DNA from: Acidilobaceae archaeon
GTDB taxonomy: Archaea > Thermoproteota > Thermoprotei_A > Sulfolobales > Acidilobaceae
DNA: 9,642 nucleotides
Reading direction: 5' to 3'
Assembly: GCA_027034115.1 (NCBI GenBank)
Contig: JALVJB010000135.1
Span: 1 to 9,642 of the forward strand
Shown here: piece by piece, positions 6,294 to 9,642 of the stretch
Position numbering within the stretch: the first letter of the stretch is position 1
Layout: each line of letters starts with the position of its first letter
Position numbers and translations under genes: made by a program
The notes under the pieces: generated by a model
Databases searched by the model: none
The model's input: the letters and a program-made list of their open reading frames with translations, nothing else
What the model was told of the DNA's origin: nothing

Positions 6294-7322
6294 CTAGTTA
6301 CCCTGCTTCGATCCTAGGCTGAGGTAGGTTATCTTGGGCTCTTTCACTCCAAGCTTCTGGTACCATCTCGGAGGCCTTACCGGGTATCTCAGGACGATGG
6401 GCCTCTTGGGGACTCCTGGAATGCTCCCCGCGAGCAGGGCGTAGGTAGACTTCACGAGGCCATAGTGTAGGAAGCCTCCTGCAGGGGTGATCTCGTAGCC
6501 GTTGTCCCCAATCGCTAGTATTCTCTTGTTGTACTCGGTCCTCCTGTGATACCCGGTCTGACCGGCCTGGGGTATCTCCCACCAGGTCCCACGGCCATGG
6601 CTGCGGGCTCCAACCCTCCTGCTACCCTTCCTGTGCTTATGCCAGCGCGGGAGCTCTTTCACGCCCCACCTCTTGACGGGGCCCTGGAACCCCTTGCCCC
6701 TAGTCACTGCTATCACGTCTACTAGTTGCCCGGGCTTGAAGACTTCGCCCAGCTCTAGGGTCTTCCCAAGCTTCTTGACTGCGTAGTCTAGCTGTTGCTC
6801 TATAGTGCCGCCGCCGATCTTTACCTCTAGCAGGTCGGGTTTCTTCTTGCTCAGGCCTCCCACTAGTTTGGGCTGGGAGGCTACGAGAATCCTTACCTCC
6901 TCGAGCCTGTCAGCGTTATCTTGTAGTATGCGGAGGTTCTCTTCCTTCCCCTTGCTTAGTGTGGGTATCTTCCGCCACAGCTCCAAGTCGCTTGGAGGCT
7001 CTACCCAGGCCTCGCCCAGCGTGTATAGCCCCCGGTTGGGATCGTAACCGTAGCCCCTGACGGCTAGTACCACGAGGGGCGGTGCTTCTACAATTGTTAC
7101 GGGTATCATTATTTCCTGGCCGAATGTGGGGTTTCCTGGCCTGTCATCTATGATGAAGGCGTGGGTCATCCCAGCCTTGTATCCGAGGAACGCGAGCGGT
7201 ACGGGCTCGCTTGATTCGATGCTGGGCCAGGTTTTTACTCTCGGCACTAGCCTCGAGGCCCTTTTCCTCGGCGAGTATCCTAGGCTCCCTCTACGTGGCG
7301 CCCTCTTCTTCCTTGCTCCCAC
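6294..7322 (-). CDS. rpl3: Large-subunit ribosomal protein L3 (uL3)
   Basis: L3 nucleates 23S rRNA folding and reaches the peptidyl-transferase centre through its extended loop. At 342 residues this is the long archaeal/eukaryotic form. It has a basic N-terminal tail (MGARKKRAPRRGSLGYSPRK), AFLGYKAGMTH at 44-54, VIAVTRGKGFQGPVKRWG near 204-221 and RRVGARSHGRGTW near 236-248, the region containing the central-extension loop. The start is GTG at 7322, six bases after GGGTG (7333-7329 on the - strand). The 59-bp gap to the preceding RNA methyltransferase gene and a TATA box at the end of that gene suggest a promoter of its own driving rpl3-rpl4-rpl23. The TAG stop lies inside the rpl4 Shine-Dalgarno. 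Confidence 0.97.
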   Translation of the reverse strand: MGARKKRAPRRGSLGYSPRKRASRLVPRVKTWPSIESSEPVPLAFLGYKAGMTHAFIIDDRPGNPTFGQEIMIPVTIVEAPPLVVLAVRGYGYDPNRGLYTLGEAWVEPPSDLELWRKIPTLSKGKEENLRILQDNADRLEEVRILVASQPKLVGGLSKKKPDLLEVKIGGGTIEQQLDYAVKKLGKTLELGEVFKPGQLVDVIAVTRGKGFQGPVKRWGVKELPRWHKHRKGSRRVGARSHGRGTWWEIPQAGQTGYHRRTEYNKRILAIGDNGYEITPAGGFLHYGLVKSTYALLAGSIPGVPKRPIVLRYPVRPPRWYQKLGVKEPKITYLSLGSKQGN

Positions 7323-7381
7323 TGCCTACACCCAGCCTTAACCTTAACGACCCCTCATAGGCCGAGTGGAATCCTAGCGGG

Positions 7382-7389
7382 TTATAAAG
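7382..7389 (-). promoter_or_regulatory. TATA box for rpl3-rpl4-rpl23 overlapping the upstream stop codon
   Basis: On the - strand the sequence reads CTTTATAA followed by C, a near-consensus archaeal TATA box. The final codons of the RNA methyltransferase gene, ACT TTA TAA, form it. Transcription would start near 7360, giving rpl3 a leader of roughly 38 bases that contains its Shine-Dalgarno GGGTG. Confidence 0.6.
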
Positions 7390-8236
7390 TCTCTGGAGCC
7401 TCGTCGAGCGGTGCTAGGAGGGATAATGCTATCAGCACGGCTTCCTCACTCCTAATAGTTCTCGTGCCCTGGAAGGGGACAAGATTGACGACAGCGTCAA
7501 AATACTCGTAGCCCCCGGCATCATCCACCACGCTACCCCTAGGGCCCCCCACAACCACGAGCATCCCTCTTTTACCGCGGCCCGGCTCCTCGAGTACTAG
7601 ACTGTTGAGGCACTCGCCCCTCCTGCTCGTGCCTATCACCGCGTACCCCTTAGCCTTGTAGGATGAAGCTACCTCGCCCAGGCTTGACCCCCGGACCACC
7701 CTGAAGCCAGTGTAGACTCCCGGCTCCCTGGCTTCCTCGAGGACTATCGGGTCTAAGCCGACTATACGTACGAGTAGGAGGGACCCCTGAGGGACCCTCC
7801 TCTCGGCCCGTAGTATACCTGTGCCATATCTGCCCAGGTAAACCTGGCAGTTGTGATCCTCGCACCCATCTACGATGCCGTACATTACAAGACCCCTACG
7901 GGGTCTAGGGGGGAGATCGTGGGTCGGAATGTTTAACGGGAGTAGAAGCCCGGCTATTCGAAGCTCCGGTTTAAGCGGGATGAGGCGCCTTCTAAGGTAC
8001 GGCGGGGTTGCGAGGTAGGATAGAAGGGTGAAGAGTTCTTCCTGGTCCCTGCGCCGGGAGCCCTTATCTCTATAGATAATGATTTCATCGGCTCGGAAGA
8101 TACCGGCAGCTCTGGCTATGAGCGACGCCTTTACCGCTTTTAGTTCTCTCGTGGGCTCGGTGGATAACAGGCTTGAGGCAACTGCTAGAGAAATCCTCTT
8201 TTTCCTAGGAGGCGGGGGCCACTTGCCACACTTCAT
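7382..8236 (-). CDS. SPOUT-class RNA methyltransferase (COG2106 / Methyltrn_RNA_3 family)
   Basis: This is a predicted AdoMet-dependent RNA methyltransferase of the SPOUT (trefoil-knot) superfamily, annotated in the family as putative RNA uridine-N3 methyltransferase and related to human SPOUT1; the archaeal RNA target is not certain. In 284 residues, the N-terminal half-knot reads RISLAVASSLLS at 14-25, LKAVKASLIARAAGIFRADEII at 32-53; an OB-fold insert follows (about 110-180, starting GLVMYGIVDGCEDH); the C-terminal knot has VVVGGPRGS at 227-235 and the family signature NLVPFQGTRTIRSEEA at 251-266. Placement directly upstream of rpl3 is conserved in many archaea and fits a role in 23S rRNA modification or ribosome assembly. 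ATG at 8236 is the only available start after an in-frame TAA. It lacks a good Shine-Dalgarno, but ATGA overlaps the stop of a 34-codon ORF, suggesting coupling. Confidence 0.9.
   Translation of the reverse strand: MKCGKWPPPPRKKRISLAVASSLLSTEPTRELKAVKASLIARAAGIFRADEIIIYRDKGSRRRDQEELFTLLSYLATPPYLRRRLIPLKPELRIAGLLLPLNIPTHDLPPRPRRGLVMYGIVDGCEDHNCQVYLGRYGTGILRAERRVPQGSLLLVRIVGLDPIVLEEAREPGVYTGFRVVRGSSLGEVASSYKAKGYAVIGTSRRGECLNSLVLEEPGRGKRGMLVVVGGPRGSVVDDAGGYEYFDAVVNLVPFQGTRTIRSEEAVLIALSLLAPLDEAPETL
7890..7906. repeat. Perfect 7-bp hairpin inside the RNA methyltransferase gene
   Basis: AGACCCC-TAC-GGGGTCT is a perfect inverted repeat with a 3-base loop. It falls in codons for the Arg/Pro-rich linker (RPRRG) before the OB insert, so codon content may explain it. 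Confidence 0.5.
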
Positions 8237-8337
8237 TTCTTCTTCTTTTTCTTATAGCCAGTCTTAGTCTTAGTTTGTTCTTCCTCCTTCTTGCTCCCTT
8301 TCTCCATGAAGAGCGTCGTCCTCTGTCTTCCACCCAT
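8233..8337 (-). CDS. Tiny lysine-rich ORF upstream of the RNA methyltransferase
   Basis: This 34-residue ORF has a start, stop and translation signals but no recognised function. It reads MGGRQRTTLFMEKGSKKEEE, continues with a TKTKT stretch and ends in six lysines; about 13 basic and 4 acidic residues make it a positively charged, probably disordered peptide. Support for translation: CGGTGG (8348-8343 on the - strand) lies five bases before ATG, and its TGA overlaps the methyltransferase ATG as ATGA, a usual archaeal coupling. The MGG start, MEK, KKEEE and lysine-rich tail resemble, from memory, the flexible N-terminal tail of archaeal ribosomal protein S25e; the winged-helix body that should follow is absent. 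It may be a leader peptide for coupling, a small ribosome-associated protein, or an S25e remnant. Low-complexity coding can also arise by chance. Confidence 0.5.
   Translation of the reverse strand: MGGRQRTTLFMEKGSKKEEEQTKTKTGYKKKKKK
8257..8274. repeat. Short AAGACT/AGTCTT tandem repeat
   Basis: On the + strand GTCTTAGTCTTAGT is two tandem copies of a 6-base unit with a partial third. It encodes the TKTKT stretch of the tiny lysine-rich ORF and sits beside an A/G-rich lysine run, so the whole segment is low complexity and prone to slippage. Confidence 0.55.
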
Positions 8338-8360
8338 ACTATCCACCGCATATCGGGGAG

Positions 8361-8393
8361 AGGGGTCTAGGGTTAAAATAGAGTCTGACCCCT
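8361..8393. promoter_or_regulatory. Inverted repeat AGGGGTC-N19-GACCCCT centred on a promoter AT box
   Basis: AGGGGTC at 8361-8367 and GACCCCT at 8387-8393 are perfect 7-bp inverted arms. Their centre, 8377, coincides with the AT box TTAAAATA at 8373-8380. Each arm is about 13 bp from the box centre, so a bound dimer would cover the TBP/TFB site of both divergent promoters. It is a candidate operator; the arms are C/G-rich words that also occur elsewhere in the window. Confidence 0.45.
8373..8380. promoter_or_regulatory. Shared TATA-like box between divergent genes
   Basis: TTAAAATA on the + strand (TATTTTAA on the - strand) is the main AT-rich octamer in the 84-bp gap. The usual 26-bp spacing puts transcript starts near 8402 (+), before the Shine-Dalgarno of the methylisocitrate lyase gene, and near 8350 (-), before that of the tiny lysine-rich ORF. 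Both leaders would be 12-20 bases, so one box could serve both directions. Confidence 0.5.
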
Positions 8394-8421
8394 TAGACAA
8401 CTTAATACGGGGAGAGCATCG

Positions 8422-9351
8422 TTGGCCTTCCTCTACAAGGAGCCTCTGGAAAACCCGGGGCTAGCTCTTAGAAGGCTCCTCGAAGAGAGGGATATAGTAG
8501 TAGCCCCCGGCGTCTTCAACCCCGCAGTAGCCCTGCTAGCGGAGAAGATGGGTTTCGAGGCGCTCTATTTGTCCGGCGCCGCCCTTACCGGTAGCCTCGC
8601 AATGCCCGACCTGGGAATCATAACCCTAACGGAGCTCGCACTCTTCACCAGCTACATAACCAGGATAGTATCAGTACCACTTATAGTAGATGCTGACACG
8701 GGCTTCGGAGAGGCGATAAATGTCCAGAGAACTGTGAGGGAGCTGGAGCAGGCGGGCGCCGCGGCTATCCAGATAGAGGACCAGGTCTTGCCGAAGAAGT
8801 GCGGCCACCTATCCGGGAAGAGGCTTGTGCCTCCCGAGGAGATGGTGAAGAAGATTATAGCCGCCGTTGAGGCAAGGCGTAGGGACACTGTGATTATAGC
8901 GAGGACGGACGCCCGTAGTGTAGAGGGCCTAGACTCGGCGGTAGAGAGGGCGAAGCTCTACGTTGAAGCCGGCGCGGACGTCATATTCCCCGAGGCGCTT
9001 CGAAGCCTGGAGGAGTTCGAGTACTTCGCAAAGCAGCTTCCAGGGGTCCCCCTGCTAGCTAACATGACCGAGTTCGGTAAGACCCCGTATCTCACCGTTG
9101 AGCAGTTCAAGCAGGCAGGGTTCAAAATCGTCATATTCCCGGTTACAACGTTTAGATACGCCATGGGGGCTGTCCGGGAGGCCTTGAGGGTCCTGAAAGA
9201 GGAGGGCACTCAGAAGCCTCTCCTCGACAAAATGATGACTAGGTGGGAGTTCTACGAGCTCATCGGATACAAGGTCTACGAGGAGGTAGACTCCAAAATT
9301 GCCAGCGAGGCCGAGGCGCTAGTGGAGAAGTTCCGCCGAGGAAAGCAATAA
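8422..9351 (+). CDS. prpB: 2-Methylisocitrate lyase (isocitrate lyase/PEP mutase superfamily)
   Basis: The enzyme cleaves 2-methylisocitrate to pyruvate and succinate, the last step of the methylcitrate route of propionate use, in the cytoplasm. The 309-residue length matches PrpB and is far shorter than isocitrate lyase. Residues expected for a Mg-binding TIM barrel are visible: YLSGAAL at 49-55, PDLG at 62-65, VDADTGFGE at 89-97 (Asp90, Asp92), IED at 118-120, the catalytic KKCGH at 125-129 (Cys127, His129), ARTDA at 160-164 and NMTEFG at 214-219. The C-terminal LKEEGTQK and MMTRWEFYELIGY match bacterial PrpB. The start is TTG at 8422, seven bases after GGGGAG. No methylcitrate synthase or dehydratase gene lies nearby, so the physiological substrate is less certain than the fold; isocitrate cleavage is a possible alternative. 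A shared promoter with a dyad lies upstream. Confidence 0.93.
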   Translation: MAFLYKEPLENPGLALRRLLEERDIVVAPGVFNPAVALLAEKMGFEALYLSGAALTGSLAMPDLGIITLTELALFTSYITRIVSVPLIVDADTGFGEAINVQRTVRELEQAGAAAIQIEDQVLPKKCGHLSGKRLVPPEEMVKKIIAAVEARRRDTVIIARTDARSVEGLDSAVERAKLYVEAGADVIFPEALRSLEEFEYFAKQLPGVPLLANMTEFGKTPYLTVEQFKQAGFKIVIFPVTTFRYAMGAVREALRVLKEEGTQKPLLDKMMTRWEFYELIGYKVYEEVDSKIASEAEALVEKFRRGKQ

Positions 9352-9375
9352 GTCCGGGAACCACGGCCACCCCAG

Positions 9376-9380
9376 TTTTT
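9376..9380 (+). terminator. T-run after prpB, possible terminator or promoter element
   Basis: TTTTT starts 24 bases after the prpB stop, followed by AACTCTTTGA. Archaeal RNA polymerase stops on T-rich stretches, so it may end the prpB transcript. As a TATA box (TTTTTAA) it would place a start near 9405, almost leaderless for the next gene and cutting into that gene's Shine-Dalgarno, so the terminator reading is slightly favoured. Confidence 0.3.
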
Positions 9381-9408
9381 AACTCTTTGAATATCCATAG
9401 GGAGGCAT

Positions 9409-9642
9409 TTGGCGTTACAAGACCTCATAGACCTGGTGCAGCACCTAACCCAGCAGGTAACAGTGCTGGCCTGGGCGCTCTTCCTCCTAACATGGAGTAT
9501 AGGCTGGACCCTTAGGGGCGCCCCTATACCACTCAGCAAGCTGAAGAGGACTGGTTCAAGCTTTATCGAGGACTCAGTGTGGGCTGCTCTCTGGCTGGCG
9601 CTCGGGAGCACGATTTTCACTTTAATAACATATATAATAAAG
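9409..9642 (+). CDS. Small two-helix membrane protein, possible CedA1-type pilin (3' end outside window)
   Basis: The reading frame stays open for 78 codons to the window end, starting at TTG 9409 after GGGAGG (9400-9405), with a rather short 3-base gap. It has a short amphipathic N-terminus (1-16), a hydrophobic segment VTVLAWALFLLTWSIGWTL (17-35), a basic loop with Arg36, Lys44, Lys46, Arg47 and then Glu54-Asp55, and a second hydrophobic segment WAALWLALGSTIFTLITYII (58-77). There is no cleavable signal. Two membrane helices joined by a short positive loop is the plan of VirB2-like pilins, including CedA1 of the crenarchaeal Ced DNA-import machinery; the RGAPIP loop and the KRTG and IED stretches look to me like that group, but this is recall without a search. 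In known loci cedA follows cedA1, which would lie beyond the window. A different small membrane protein is possible. Confidence 0.6.
   Translation, partial: MALQDLIDLVQHLTQQVTVLAWALFLLTWSIGWTLRGAPIPLSKLKRTGSSFIEDSVWAALWLALGSTIFTLITYIIK

Noticed and set aside
6298..6582. 94-codon - strand frame inside rpl3
   Set aside because: A same-strand shifted shadow of rpl3; L3 similarity covers this stretch fully in its own frame.
9229..9240. ATGATGA in prpB as a possible C box
   Set aside because: It encodes the conserved KMMT segment of PrpB and no D or D' box follows.
9243..9515. 90-codon + strand frame overlapping prpB and the next gene
   Set aside because: Out of frame with PrpB over more than 100 bp, with a low-complexity product; the frame starting at 9409 has a Shine-Dalgarno and clear membrane helices instead.
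9276..9620. 114-codon - strand frame across the end of prpB
   Set aside because: It lies antisense to the conserved C-terminus of PrpB and the membrane protein gene, is Ser/Arg/Cys-rich, and has no family features.

Overview
The window looks like chromosomal DNA of a hyperthermophilic crenarchaeon (Thermoproteota, probably a Desulfurococcales/Pyrodictiaceae-type organism). The reasons are archaeal-type ribosomal proteins L3, L4 and L23, an archaeal SPOUT RNA methyltransferase next to rpl3, an XPB-type helicase, GTG and TTG starts with GGAGG/GGTG Shine-Dalgarno sequences, heavy use of ATA, AGG and CTA codons, and very tight gene packing. The placement is inferred from gene content and style; no single marker fixes the genus. 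I see no tRNA, rRNA, CRISPR array, insertion sequence or integration scar.

Layout: (1) + strand, 23-2051: sucC and sucD, the two subunits of succinyl-CoA synthetase. (2) - strand, 2046-4125: an operon of an unrecognised acidic 151-residue protein followed by an XPB-family helicase. The helicase gene converges on sucD with a 6-bp overlap. (3) 4126-4309: a divergent promoter region with two mirror-image TTAATTAG/CTAATTAA boxes. (4) + strand, 4310-5218: an Mrp/NBP35-type ATPase that lacks the usual CxxC. (5) - strand, 5204-8337, read from high to low coordinates: a 34-codon lysine-rich ORF, a SPOUT RNA methyltransferase, then rpl3, rpl4 and rpl23. The ribosomal run stops after rpl23, which converges on the ATPase gene with a 15-bp overlap; rpl2 does not follow. 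(6) 8338-8421: a compact bidirectional promoter whose AT box sits in the centre of a perfect 7-bp inverted repeat. (7) + strand, 8422-9351: a methylisocitrate lyase (PrpB). (8) + strand, 9409 to the window end: the start of a small two-helix membrane protein resembling the CedA1 pilin of the crenarchaeal DNA-import (Ced) system.

How the genes fit together: sucCD and prpB both act on C4 carbon metabolism, since succinate is the PrpB product and an SCS substrate, but they are far apart and not in one operon. The SPOUT enzyme and L3/L4/L23 form a ribosome-assembly unit, and rpl3 appears to have its own promoter built into the stop codon of the SPOUT gene. The least explained items are the acidic partner gene of XPB, the single-cysteine ATPase, the tiny lysine-rich ORF, the dyad around the prpB promoter, and the truncated pilin-like gene at the right edge.
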